Below are positions 9,313-17,782 of a stretch of 64,000 nucleotides of DNA, piece by piece. Each line of letters begins with the position of its first letter. The stretch's first letter is position 1. The notes below the pieces were generated by a model, which worked only from the letters and a program-made list of their open reading frames with translations, was not told where the DNA came from and did no database searches. The DNA comes from Candidatus Saccharicenans sp. (GTDB lineage Bacteria > Acidobacteriota > Aminicenantia > Aminicenantales > Saccharicenantaceae): NCBI GenBank assembly GCA_024653215.1, contig JANLFU010000001.1:1-64000 (forward strand). The letters run 5' to 3'. The position numbers and the translations under genes were made by a program.

Positions 9313-9861
9313 TCAGGAAATGGCCTGCTTCTCTTCCTCCAGGATTTTAGCAATTTCTTCTTCTTTCGGCAAATCATCCAGGCTGTTGAGTCCGAAGTAC
9401 TGCAGGAACCTTTCGCTGGTGCGGTAGACCAGCGGATTGCCTGGCGCCTTTTTCCTGCCGACAATTTTTATCAGCTTCTTTTGCAGCAGGCTCTTCAGGC
9501 AATAGGTTGAATCCACGCCCCGGATGGCCGAAATCTCGGCCTGGGTTATCGGCTGATGATAGGCGATGATGCTCAGGGTTTCCAGGGCGGCCGAGGACAG
9601 CTTGGTCTTCTTCTCGATCTGCAGCAACCGCCTGACCCACTGGTCGTGCTCTGGCTTGGTGGTGAAGAGATACCCGCCGCCTGACTGGACCACCTGGATT
9701 CCCCGCCCGTCGCTGGCATAGTCAGACAGCAGAGAGTTGAGGGCGGCCTCCAGCTCTTCGTCCGGCACCTCGCCCAGGACTTCCTTCATTTTTTCCCGGG
9801 TCAGGGGCTCCTGGGAAATAAAAATCAGAACTTCCAGTATGGCTTTCAGTTGGTCATTCAT
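9313..9861 (-). CDS. scpB: Segregation and condensation protein B
   Basis: A 182-residue ScpB, the winged-helix kleisin-associated subunit that joins ScpA and SMC in chromosome condensation. The core LSIIAYHQPITQAEI followed by IRGVDS is the strongest family signature. Its start overlaps the scpA stop by eight bases, the usual scpAB arrangement. It is the last gene of the M50-trpS-scpA-scpB run. Confidence 0.93.
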   Translation of the reverse strand: MNDQLKAILEVLIFISQEPLTREKMKEVLGEVPDEELEAALNSLLSDYASDGRGIQVVQSGGGYLFTTKPEHDQWVRRLLQIEKKTKLSSAALETLSIIAYHQPITQAEISAIRGVDSTYCLKSLLQKKLIKIVGRKKAPGNPLVYRTSERFLQYFGLNSLDDLPKEEEIAKILEEEKQAIS

Positions 9862-10657
9862 GGCTCTGTCCGTGGCTGTGGGGCCTGGACTTGCGCAGCC
9901 AGACCCTGATGGTCTGAAATAGCTGTTCCTGCACGGCTATCACCAGGTGATTTTTCACCAGCTCCAGCAGGCAGAAAAAGGAAACCAGGGCTTCTTCCAG
10001 CGTTTCCTGGCCGGAGAAGTATTCCAGGAAATCCATGGAGCCGTGGGTTTCCAGGTAACCGAGCATTTCTTTCATCTTTTCTTCAACCGAAACGTCCTTG
10101 CCCTTGATGACCTGGAGGTTTTCCCTTTCCTTTTTTTTCATCAGCAGGAAGAAGGTCTCGGCCAGGTCGAACAGGCTCACTTCCAGCAGCTCGGCTTCTT
10201 CGGGCTTGGCCACCGGCGGCAGGAAGGTTCTTTTCCATCGCAGAAGCTGGTCTTCTTCCTTTTCCCGGAGAAGGGTGCAGGCCACCTTGACCTTCTGGTA
10301 TTCCAGCAGGCGGTCAACCAGGATCTGGCGCGGGTCGTCGGCCTGGATGGCTTCCTGTTCCCGGGGCAGCAGCATCTGGGACTTGATGTAAATCAACAGG
10401 GCGGCGATCAGCAGGAACTCGGCTTCCCGGTCCAGGTTGATCTGGTCTTTCCTTTCCAGGTATTCCAGGTAATCCCGGGTGATGACGGCGATGGGAATGT
10501 CGTGAATATCTATCTTTTTCTTCCGAATCAGGAACAGCAGCAGGTCCAGCGGACCTTCAAAGATTTCCAGCCGAACCTGGTAACCGTCGCCGGAGGCAGA
10601 GCTACCCGGAACCGTCAACTGGCTTTCCTGGCTGTCCTGAATTTCCTGTTCCATCAA
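9854..10657 (-). CDS. scpA: Segregation and condensation protein A
   Basis: A 267-residue kleisin subunit of the SMC-ScpAB condensin. The segment FEGPLDLLLFLIRKKKIDI near residues 33-51 is the diagnostic N-terminal helix that binds SMC, followed by ITRDYLEYL and a C-terminal winged-helix. About 30 low-complexity residues precede the domain. The start overlaps the trpS stop by four bases. The scpA-scpB pair and coupling are typical of bacteria. Confidence 0.93.
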   Translation of the reverse strand: MMEQEIQDSQESQLTVPGSSASGDGYQVRLEIFEGPLDLLLFLIRKKKIDIHDIPIAVITRDYLEYLERKDQINLDREAEFLLIAALLIYIKSQMLLPREQEAIQADDPRQILVDRLLEYQKVKVACTLLREKEEDQLLRWKRTFLPPVAKPEEAELLEVSLFDLAETFFLLMKKKERENLQVIKGKDVSVEEKMKEMLGYLETHGSMDFLEYFSGQETLEEALVSFFCLLELVKNHLVIAVQEQLFQTIRVWLRKSRPHSHGQSHE

Positions 10658-11682
10658 ACCTTTCCTGGGGTGGAGTGACTGCCCGGGAAAACCAGGCCCA
10701 TGACTTCCCGGACTTCGGCCATGGTCTTTCCGGCCACTTCCCGGGCCTTCTTGTTTCCTTCTTCGAATATTTCCCAGACCAGTTTCGGGTGCTTTTCATA
10801 GTAGGCCCGTTTTTCACGGAAAGAGGCGAATTCCTGGATCAGGGCCTCGATAACAACTTTCTTGCATTCCAGGCAACCTATGGAAGCGCTGCGGCAGGCG
10901 GCGGCCAGCTCGGCCCGCTTCTCTTCTGATACAAAAGCCTTGTGCAGGGTGAAAACCGGGCAGTCGTCCGGCTCGCCTGGGTCGGAGCGGCGTTTCCTCC
11001 TGGTGTCGGTGACCATGGGCGAAATTTTCTTCCGGATGGTTTCCGGCGAATCCTTGAGGTAGATGGCGTTGCCGTAGGACTTGCTCATCTTGCGCCCGTC
11101 GGTCCCGGCCAGCTTGGGGACCTCGGTCAGCAGCATCTGGGGCTCGGGGAAGACCTCTCCGTAGAAACGGTTGAAGCGCCGGACTATTTCCCGGGCCAGC
11201 TCGATGTGGAAGGCCTGGTCTTCGCCGACCGGCACCACTTCCGCCTTGTAAATTATGATGTCGGCCGTCTGCAGCAGCGGGTAACCGAGAAAGCCGTAGG
11301 TGTTCAGCTCCCGGTCCTGGATTTCCTGCTGCTGCTCCTTGAAGGTGGGGACCCTTTCCAGCCAGGGCAGCGGGGTGATCATGGACAGCAGCAGGTGCAG
11401 CTCGGCGTGTTCCTTGACTTCTGACTGGATAAACAGGACCGACTTTTCCGGGTCCAGCCCGGCCGACAGCCAGTCCAGGGCCACTTCAAAGGTATATTCC
11501 CTGATGACCTTCGGGTTTTCGTATTCAGAACTCAGGGCATGCCAGGGAACGATGGTGAAGAAACAGTGGTGGGTCTCCTGGAGCTTGACCCAGCCCCGGA
11601 GGGCACCCACGTAGTTTCCGAGATGCAGGGGACCGGTGGGTCTCATCCCGCTCAGAACCGTTTTCTTGCGATGTTGACTCAT
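10654..11682 (-). CDS. trpS: Tryptophanyl-tRNA synthetase
   Basis: A 342-residue class I synthetase that charges tRNA-Trp. The HIGH-type motif is HLGNYVG near residue 21 and the KMSKS motif is seen intact near residue 198 (GRKMSKSYGN). The length and the start (SGMRPTGPLHLGN) match bacterial TrpS. It starts 11 bases after the M50 protease and overlaps scpA by four bases; trpS next to scpAB is a frequent arrangement. Confidence 0.94.
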   Translation of the reverse strand: MSQHRKKTVLSGMRPTGPLHLGNYVGALRGWVKLQETHHCFFTIVPWHALSSEYENPKVIREYTFEVALDWLSAGLDPEKSVLFIQSEVKEHAELHLLLSMITPLPWLERVPTFKEQQQEIQDRELNTYGFLGYPLLQTADIIIYKAEVVPVGEDQAFHIELAREIVRRFNRFYGEVFPEPQMLLTEVPKLAGTDGRKMSKSYGNAIYLKDSPETIRKKISPMVTDTRRKRRSDPGEPDDCPVFTLHKAFVSEEKRAELAAACRSASIGCLECKKVVIEALIQEFASFREKRAYYEKHPKLVWEIFEEGNKKAREVAGKTMAEVREVMGLVFPGSHSTPGKV

Positions 11683-11693
11683 GGCGACGGCAC

Positions 11694-12368
11694 TCAGAAA
11701 AAGATTACGGCCAGAATTAAGTATTGTAAAGGCCTGATGATCAGGTCCAGGAAGCCCACGGAAATCAGCATGATTACTATCAGGAAGCCATACGGCCTCA
11801 GCCTGGAATAGCTATCAGCCAGGCGGTCAGGCAGCAGCCCTTCCAGCACCCCGCTTCCGTCGAGCGGGTACATCGGAATCAGGTTGAAGGCTACCAGGTA
11901 GGTGTTGATCAGAACCAGGTAGAACAGGATGATGACCAGGCCCTGAAGGGGCTGCAGTCCCGGGGGTAGCCCTCCGCGCGCAGTCAGGAAATTATAGAGG
12001 GCGGTGGTGGTAACCGGGCTGACCAGTTTCAGGATGACTATCAGCAGCAGGGCTGAAACCGCTGCCAGAATGTTGGCCGCCGGTCCGGCCAGCGAAATCC
12101 AGAAGCCGTCTTTCCTCGGGTTCCTCAGGAAGTTGGGATTGACCGGGACCGGCTTGGCCCAGCCAAAAACCGGGGCCCCGAACACGGCCAGGAGCAGGGG
12201 AAGAATCACGGTGCCAAAGATGTCAATGTGGGCTATCGGGTTCAAGGTCACCCGGCCGGCAGCCATGGCCGTCGGGTCGCCCAGCCGGTAAGCGGCCCAG
12301 CCGTGAGCGGCCTCGTGAATAGTGATGGCGAACAGCAGGATGAACAGGCTGATTATAGTTGTAATCAT
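11694..12368 (-). CDS. Site-2 protease family (M50) membrane metallopeptidase
   Basis: A 224-residue integral membrane protein with about six helices. The zinc site HEAAH is at residues 18-22, followed by LNPIAHIDIFGT, and the third ligand lies in the late motif NLIPMYPLDGS. This is the compact site-2 protease type (YwhC/Rv2869-like small group) without a PDZ domain. Site-2 proteases cleave within membranes, often to release signalling factors; the substrate here is unknown. It heads the operon with trpS and scpAB. Confidence 0.9.
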   Translation of the reverse strand: MITTIISLFILLFAITIHEAAHGWAAYRLGDPTAMAAGRVTLNPIAHIDIFGTVILPLLLAVFGAPVFGWAKPVPVNPNFLRNPRKDGFWISLAGPAANILAAVSALLLIVILKLVSPVTTTALYNFLTARGGLPPGLQPLQGLVIILFYLVLINTYLVAFNLIPMYPLDGSGVLEGLLPDRLADSYSRLRPYGFLIVIMLISVGFLDLIIRPLQYLILAVIFF

Positions 12369-12386
12369 CTTCTTTCAGGTCATTTT

Positions 12387-12416
12387 CTTATACCATAAGA
12401 ACAGGGCATAAGTCTA
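12387..12416 (-). promoter_or_regulatory. Promoter of the M50-trpS-scpAB operon
   Basis: On the minus strand TAGACT (12416..12411) is followed after 18 bases by TATAAG (12392..12387), and the -10 is preceded by TGG, an extended -10 element. The leader would be only about 12 bases. Confidence 0.55.
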
Positions 12417-12559
12417 TGCCGCGGGAAGTTTTGGCTCATGCCAAATTTCATTTTTTGAGCATATAGTTTCAGAAATCGTGGGCAAGATTGAACAAATCTG
12501 TTGCCCGGCCGGTCAGGAATGAGGTCTAACAAAATTTAAAAATGATGGCCGCGGGCCTC

Positions 12560-12596
12560 AAAAAAAGACGAGCCTGACCCTGTTCGGGTCAGGCTC
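12560..12596 (-). terminator. Rho-independent terminator of the NuoEFG/GltS-like operon
   Basis: A perfect 11-bp stem (GAGCCTGACCC with its complement, loop of 5) occupies 12570-12596 and is followed on the minus strand by a run of seven T. It lies 29 bases past the stop at 12625, so it ends leftward transcription of the four-gene operon and insulates the M50 operon. Confidence 0.9.
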
Positions 12597-12624
12597 AGCC
12601 TTTTGGTTGACAGGAAAAGGGGAA

Positions 12625-14202
12625 TCAGGAATTGAGGATCTTATCCACTTCCTCTTTGTCGATGTCCTGGATGTACTTGATGCCGCTGATCCGGGCGGCT
12701 TCCATGGTCAGGGCCCCGATGTCGTCCCGGGTGATGTAGCCCAGGGAGAATTTCCTGGCCCCGGCCATCAGCTGCCTCAGGCCCTGGTTCAGCCTCTTGA
12801 AGTAGGTGTAAACACCGATGGCCCCGGGCGGCAGCTCGTTGAACCTCTCGCCGAACCTCTTCTTGAGCTCGGGAGCGGTGATGAAGATTTCTTCAACGCT
12901 GTTTCCGAACCTTTCTACATAGACCGGGATCTGGCCGTCCTTGATGCGACTGCCGATGGTCTTGCCGACCATGGCTGCGGCCAGGGGCGAGCGGGCCATG
13001 CCCACGGCCTTGACGAAGGGAGCGCCCAGGGCAATGGCCTTGAAGATCTGGTCTTCAAAGGTTATGCCGCCGGCAAAGACGATATCCGGAACATATTCAC
13101 CCTTCTTGGCCAGGTAATCGGCGTATTTATAGGTCAGCGACCAGATTTCCACTCCCGGAATGCCCCACTCGTTCATCATCCGCCAGGGGCTCATGCCGGT
13201 TCCGCCGCCGGCCCCGTCGACGGTCAGCATGTCGATCCTGGCCTTGGAGGCGTACTTGACCGCCCGGGCCAGGTCGGCCGGACGGTAGGCGCCGGTCTTG
13301 AGGAAGACATACTTGGCCCCGGCCTTTCTGAGTTCTTCCACCCGCTTCATGAAGCTTTCTTCTTCCACCATGCCCAGCCGGCTGTGACGTTCGAATTCCT
13401 TGAAGCTGCCCTTTTCAAAGGCCTGGATGACCAGTGGGTCTTCCGGGTCGGGCAGAACGATGTAGCCCCGTCTTTTCAGTTCCTGGGCTTTCTTCAGCGA
13501 CTTGATCTTAACCTCGCCGCCGATGTCCTTGGCGCCCTGGCCCCATTTCAATTCGACGGTCTCGACGCCCAGTTTCTCGATCACGTATTCCTGGACACCC
13601 AGCCTGGTGTCTTCCACGTTGGCCTGGACCGCGACCGTACCGTAACCGTCGTACCAGTTCTGGAAGGAGCGGACCCGCATTTCCATGTCGGGGGAGCGGA
13701 CCACCCGGCCGTTTCTGATTTCTGCTTCCTCATCCATGCCGCAGACGTTTTCCCCGACGGTCAGGATGGCTCCGGAAATGGCTGCGCCCACGGCCAGGCC
13801 GGCCCAGTTCTGCTTGGCCACATTGGTGGAGCCCATGCCGGAGATGACGAAAGGCACCCGCAGCTTGATTCCCTTGTCATGGCCGACGGCCGTTTCAATC
13901 GTCACTTTTTCAAAGGTGGCCAGGTCACTATCGGCCGGCACACCCCAGGCCCCGGCGGCTGTGCCCATGATGTTGAAATGAGACAGGTCAACCGGGTAAT
14001 CCTTTTCGGCGGCCGCGGTAATCAAGCCGAATGGCTGGGGGTAGAGGACTTCAGTGCCGCGGTAGGCCGATTTTCCGATTTCGCACATCCCGATACAGCC
14101 ATCCACGCAGGTCACACACATCCCGCTGAAGGGACTGATGGAACCCTCGGTTCTATTCTTGGTTAAGGTGGCTGCGCTCCTGTTGATTTTTGTAAAGGTC
14201 AT
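12625..14202 (-). CDS. Glutamate-synthase-like FMN-binding protein
   Basis: The 525-residue product has the FMN-binding TIM barrel of the glutamate synthase alpha family, seen as DGAGGGTGMSPWRMM near residue 335, followed by the FAGGI and AIALGAPFVKAVGMA segments. Two things set it apart from ordinary GltB. The [3Fe-4S] cysteine loop after the barrel is missing; the matching place reads MVGKTIGSRIKDG. Instead the N-terminus has four cysteines, C29, C32, C36 and C40, spaced like an iron-sulfur site. No glutaminase domain is present. It is the last gene of an operon with NuoE-, NuoF- and NuoG-N-like proteins, 54 bases behind the last of them, with a strong Shine-Dalgarno. It is probably the catalytic partner of that electron-transfer module; the substrate is unknown. 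Confidence 0.8.
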   Translation of the reverse strand: MTFTKINRSAATLTKNRTEGSISPFSGMCVTCVDGCIGMCEIGKSAYRGTEVLYPQPFGLITAAAEKDYPVDLSHFNIMGTAAGAWGVPADSDLATFEKVTIETAVGHDKGIKLRVPFVISGMGSTNVAKQNWAGLAVGAAISGAILTVGENVCGMDEEAEIRNGRVVRSPDMEMRVRSFQNWYDGYGTVAVQANVEDTRLGVQEYVIEKLGVETVELKWGQGAKDIGGEVKIKSLKKAQELKRRGYIVLPDPEDPLVIQAFEKGSFKEFERHSRLGMVEEESFMKRVEELRKAGAKYVFLKTGAYRPADLARAVKYASKARIDMLTVDGAGGGTGMSPWRMMNEWGIPGVEIWSLTYKYADYLAKKGEYVPDIVFAGGITFEDQIFKAIALGAPFVKAVGMARSPLAAAMVGKTIGSRIKDGQIPVYVERFGNSVEEIFITAPELKKRFGERFNELPPGAIGVYTYFKRLNQGLRQLMAGARKFSLGYITRDDIGALTMEAARISGIKYIQDIDKEEVDKILNS

Positions 14203-14256
14203 GGTTTTACCTCCTTTTTCCCTTGGTTGAGTTTAATATTGAATCTATGGTTAAAG

Positions 14257-14940
14257 TCATGATTTTTTCTCCCGGACGCAGGTGCCGCAGCGGCCGGCAT
14301 CATACATCCAGCACTGGAGCTCGTCGTAAAAATCCAGGCAGGTGGGCTCCATGGTCAGGCAGGCGTTGCAGATGGCCGTTTCGGCCTGCGGTCCCTGGCA
14401 GCGCAACTGGCAGGCCGGGCAGATGTAGATGCAGCCCCCGCACAGTCGGCATTCTTCCGACCTGAGGTCAAAGGGCGTGGAAATTTTCCTCTGGAAGCCA
14501 CGGTTCTGAAAGCCTATGGCTTTGCCGTCCATCTGCTCCTCGCACATCCGGACGCACAGCCCGCACAGGATGCATTCTTCATTTCGAATCTTGAAGCGCA
14601 TCCTGGTGACTCCAAATTTCGAGGCCAGGTCCTGGATGACCTTGGAGTAAGGAGCCACCGACAGCATCAGCTCGATCATCATCCGTCGGGCCTGGACCAC
14701 CCTTTTGGTGTCGGTGTGCACCACCAGGCCTTCTTCGGCCGGGTAGGTGCAGGAAGAGACCAGTTTGGCCCTGGGGCCTTCTCCTATTTCCACCAGGCAG
14801 AGGCGGCAGCCGCCGTAGGGAGTCAGCCCTTCGTGGTGGCAGAGGGTGGGAATTTCCAGGCCGTAGAACTTGGCCGTTTCCAGGATGGTCCAGCCTTCTT
14901 CGGCCTTGACTTCCACTCCGTTGATTTTCATGGTGATCAT
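14257..14940 (-). CDS. NuoG-N/HoxU-like iron-sulfur protein
   Basis: A 227-residue protein that starts with a plant-type [2Fe-2S] domain (PTLCHHEGL, GGCRLCLVEI) and continues with two four-cysteine clusters (CILCGLCVRMC near residue 125, CRLCGGCIYICPAC near 165). The tail has further cysteines (AICNACL, CGTC) that may hold another centre. It matches the N-terminal part of NuoG/HydA or HoxU but lacks any hydrogenase or molybdopterin domain. The ATG at 14940 overlaps the NuoF-like stop as ATGA; the longer open frame upstream is only the shadow of that gene. Its likely role is relaying electrons between the NuoF-like flavin and the FMN protein. Confidence 0.85.
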   Translation of the reverse strand: MITMKINGVEVKAEEGWTILETAKFYGLEIPTLCHHEGLTPYGGCRLCLVEIGEGPRAKLVSSCTYPAEEGLVVHTDTKRVVQARRMMIELMLSVAPYSKVIQDLASKFGVTRMRFKIRNEECILCGLCVRMCEEQMDGKAIGFQNRGFQRKISTPFDLRSEECRLCGGCIYICPACQLRCQGPQAETAICNACLTMEPTCLDFYDELQCWMYDAGRCGTCVREKKS

Positions 14941-16844
14941 GGCTTCACCTCTCTGACGATGGTTATGGCCTCTTCGCGCTGGGCCTCGATGGCCTCGAAC
15001 CGGCAGGCTTCCAGGCAGGCTCCACACTTTATGCACTTGTCGTAGAGAATCAGGTGAGTATCCTTCCTGGTACCCTGGATGGCCCCGGTCGGACAGGCCC
15101 GCTTGCAGGCTTCGCAACCGGTGCACTTTTCGGGGATGACCGCGTAGCGGATGAGGCTCTTGCAAACCCCCGCCGGGCAGCGCTTCTCGTAGATGTGGGC
15201 TTCGTATTCATCCCGGAAGTACCTCAGGGTGGACAGGACCGGGTTGGCCGCGGTCTGGCCCAGGCCGCACATTGAGGCTTCCTTGGTGGCCAGGGCCAGT
15301 TCTTCCAGCAATTCCAGGTCTTCCGGCCGGCCCAGGCCCTCGGTTATGTCCCTGACGATTTCCCACATCCTCTGGGTGCCTTCCCGGCAGGAGATGCACT
15401 TGCCGCAGCTTTCGTCGCGCAGGAAGTTGAGAAAGTACTTGGCCACGTCGACCATGCAGGTCTTCTCGTCCATGACGATCATGCCGCCCGAACCCATGAT
15501 GGAGCCGGCCGCGGTCAGGGATTCGTAATCGATGATCTGGTCCAGCATGGAGGCCGGCAGGCAGCCACCCGATGGTCCTCCGGTCTGGACCGCCTTGAAG
15601 GCTTTCCCCTCCGGTATCCCGCCCCCGATGTCGTAGATTATCTCCCGCAGGGTGATGCCCATTGGCACTTCTACCAGGCCGGTATTGTTTATCTTCCCGA
15701 CCAGGGAGAAGATCTTGGTGCCCTTGCTGCCACTGGTTCCGATGCTGGAGAACCAGTCGGCACCGTTAAGTATGATTAAAGGAATGTTGGCCCAGGTTTC
15801 GACGTTGTTGATGCAGGTGGGCTTTCGCCACAGGCCCTTCTGGGCGGGGAAGGGTGGCCTCTGGCGGGGTTCACCCACCCGGCCTTCGATTGAGGCTATC
15901 AGGGCTGTTTCCTCGCCGCAGACAAAGGCCCCGGCTCCCTTGGCCAGGTGCAGGTCGAGGCTGAAATCGGTGCCCAGGATTTTTTCTCCGAGCAGCCCGG
16001 CCCTGTAAAGCTGTTCCAGGGCCAGGGTCACGTGGCGGACGGCCAGGGGATATTCGTCGCGCACGTAAAGGTAACCCTCGCGGGCCCCGATGGCCAGGGC
16101 TCCAATCATCATCCCTTCCAGGACCCGGTAAGGGTTGCCCTCCAGGACGCTCCGGTCCATGTAAGCTCCGGGGTCCCCTTCGTCACCGTTGCAGATGATG
16201 TACTTGATGTCGCCGGGCGCGCGGCGGGTAGCTTCCCACTTCAGGCCGGTGGGAAAGCCGGCGCCGCCCCGGCCCCGAAGCCCTGATTGTTTGACCGTCT
16301 GGATGATTTCTTCGGGCTTCATCCTGGTCAGGGCCTTGATAAACGGCCGGAAGCCGCCGATGGCCAGATATTCCAGCAGGCTGGTGGGGTCGACGAAGAC
16401 ATTGTCGCCCAGGACGATTCTCTTCTGCTTCTGGTAGAAGGGGATCTCGTTCTCGTACCAGGCCCGTTCTTTGGTGAGGGGGTCCCGGTGCAGGAATTTT
16501 TCCACCACCCGGCCTTCGACCAGGGTCTCCTTGACTATGGTCCGGACATCGGGCGGGGTCAGTTTCTGGTAGAAAATCCTGTCCGGGTAGATGATGAGGT
16601 TAGGCTCGGCCTCGCAGAACCCGTGACAGCCGGTTATGCGGATGGTCACCTGGTCCTTCAGGCCCTCTTCCCGGAGAGCCTTTTTTAGGGTCTCGATGAC
16701 CTTGAGCGAGCCGCGGGCCTGGCCGCAGGTCCCGGAGGAGACCACGATGACCCGCTTTTTCTTTTCCTGCTGGCGGCCGGCTTCCTGCTGTTCTATGGCC
16801 TTTTTGAGCTCTTCCACATTCTTAAACTTTTTTATCCTTTTCAT
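14937..16844 (-). CDS. NuoF/HydB-like NADH-binding flavoprotein
   Basis: A 635-residue protein with an N-terminal thioredoxin-like [2Fe-2S] domain (SSGTCGQARGS, ITGCHGFCE), a NuoF core with the FMN/NADH glycine-rich loops (GLRGRGGAGFPTGLKW and CNGDEGDPGAYMDR) and the [4Fe-4S] set ESCGKCISCREG, then a C-terminal two-cluster ferredoxin domain (CTGCEACKRACP, CIKCGACLEACR). This is the layout of HydB of bifurcating hydrogenases. The start is the ATG at 16844, eight bases after the NuoE-like stop; the open frame extends further upstream only as out-of-frame readthrough of that gene. It would oxidise or reduce NAD(P)(H) at FMN. Confidence 0.92.
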   Translation of the reverse strand: MKRIKKFKNVEELKKAIEQQEAGRQQEKKKRVIVVSSGTCGQARGSLKVIETLKKALREEGLKDQVTIRITGCHGFCEAEPNLIIYPDRIFYQKLTPPDVRTIVKETLVEGRVVEKFLHRDPLTKERAWYENEIPFYQKQKRIVLGDNVFVDPTSLLEYLAIGGFRPFIKALTRMKPEEIIQTVKQSGLRGRGGAGFPTGLKWEATRRAPGDIKYIICNGDEGDPGAYMDRSVLEGNPYRVLEGMMIGALAIGAREGYLYVRDEYPLAVRHVTLALEQLYRAGLLGEKILGTDFSLDLHLAKGAGAFVCGEETALIASIEGRVGEPRQRPPFPAQKGLWRKPTCINNVETWANIPLIILNGADWFSSIGTSGSKGTKIFSLVGKINNTGLVEVPMGITLREIIYDIGGGIPEGKAFKAVQTGGPSGGCLPASMLDQIIDYESLTAAGSIMGSGGMIVMDEKTCMVDVAKYFLNFLRDESCGKCISCREGTQRMWEIVRDITEGLGRPEDLELLEELALATKEASMCGLGQTAANPVLSTLRYFRDEYEAHIYEKRCPAGVCKSLIRYAVIPEKCTGCEACKRACPTGAIQGTRKDTHLILYDKCIKCGACLEACRFEAIEAQREEAITIVREVKP

Positions 16845-16852
16845 GGCCGGCC

Positions 16853-17326
16853 TCACTTTCCGTACTTGCCGAGGATGGTGGGGACTTTCCTGATGCTGGT
16901 ATGGGCATGGTAGTCGCCGTCGACCACCACCACCGGGCCGATGGCGCAGCAGCCCAGGCAGGCCACGGTTTCCAGCGACCATTCTCCGTCTTCAGTGGTT
17001 TCTCCCCGGCGAATGTTGAGCTGACGTTCAAACTCTTCCAGGATTTTTGGAGCCCCGCGGACATGACAGGCTGTACCCAGGCAGACGGTGGCCACGTGCC
17101 GGCCCTTGGGGGTCAGGCTGAAGGCCCGGTAAAAGGTGGCCACGGAAATAATGTCAATCAGCGGAATTTTCAGCAACTTGGAGAGGGTCTTCAGGGCCTC
17201 TGCTGGCAAATAATGATAAACGGCCTGGATGTCCTGGAGGATGGCAATCAGCTTGTTCTTGTTATAACCATGCCTTTCCACTATTTCCTGGAGGCTATCC
17301 AGGTTGATGGTTGGATGAACACTCAA
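16853..17326 (-). CDS. NuoE/HydC-like [2Fe-2S] protein
   Basis: A 157-residue thioredoxin-like ferredoxin, with cluster cysteines in CLGTACHVRGA near residue 82 and CLGCCAIGP near residue 125. It is the first gene of the operon and the standard partner of the NuoF-like subunit. The start is a TTG at 17326, supported by a Shine-Dalgarno AAGGGAGG six bases upstream; no ATG lies near the conserved N-terminus. Confidence 0.93.
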   Translation of the reverse strand: MSVHPTINLDSLQEIVERHGYNKNKLIAILQDIQAVYHYLPAEALKTLSKLLKIPLIDIISVATFYRAFSLTPKGRHVATVCLGTACHVRGAPKILEEFERQLNIRRGETTEDGEWSLETVACLGCCAIGPVVVVDGDYHAHTSIRKVPTILGKYGK

Positions 17327-17416
17327 AACAGGCCTCCCTTTTTATGGAATTGTTTTTAATAAAGCCCTTCCAGGTGGAATGAATAAGCGGCACCCTTCTT
17401 AAAAAAATCTCGGTTA

Positions 17417-17432
17417 GGGCACGGCGGTTGCG
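17417..17432 (+). promoter_or_regulatory. Possible sigma-54 promoter
   Basis: The plus strand reads GGGCACG-GCGG-TTGCG. GG and GC are ten bases apart and GGCACG-N4-TTGC matches the RpoN consensus core exactly, with only the flanking T and A/T positions off. It points toward the UROD-family gene, but the start codon is about 340 bases away, which is a long leader. It may be chance. Confidence 0.4.
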
Positions 17433-17782
17433 AGCCGGGATGCAGGCGGGGACGGAAGAGAATTCCCGGTGTAATGATATACCCCAACCCGCGAAACTGG
17501 TAATAATCTATAACTCCTTCTTAACCTATAATACCCTATTAATTACATTTTTTTATATATGAGCTGGAAAATGATTGTCAAGAAAAATTTTTCTGCAATA
17601 CGAGATGGCAGGTAAGAGTTTGAATAAGGGCGATGGTGAGAAAAGCCGGTGAGTATTTTAAGCGGGCCGGCAGGGTTGAGAACAGAAGAGGGAGAGCTGT
17701 AAAGGCCTATAATTTCAGCCTGAAGACATGTCTTGCTGGCGGTAGTCCGGGAAATAAATATAATTTTCTGCGAGGGAAGTTA
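17433..17782. other. Intergenic region between divergent operons
   Basis: The AT-rich centre holds the leftward promoter at 17552-17581. The rest has no gene: the in-frame extension upstream of the UROD start at 17783 has no Shine-Dalgarno and an untypical composition. No riboswitch fold was recognised in the long leftward leader. Confidence 0.4.
17552..17581 (-). promoter_or_regulatory. Sigma-70 promoter of the NuoEFG/GltS-like operon
   Basis: On the minus strand TTGACA (17581..17576) is followed after 16 bases by TATATA, or after 18 by TATAAA (17557..17552). Transcription from here would leave a leader of about 220 bases before the NuoE-like start. Confidence 0.65.

Noticed and set aside
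12607-14166. 519-codon open frame antisense to the GltB-like gene
   Set aside because: A shadow of a well-supported gene, rich in His/Asp/Gly/Val as expected of an antisense frame in GC-rich DNA.
14941-15165. 75-residue N-terminal extension of the NuoG-N-like protein
   Set aside because: It lies inside the NuoF-like gene in another frame; the ATG at 14940 overlaps the stop as ATGA and begins the conserved domain.
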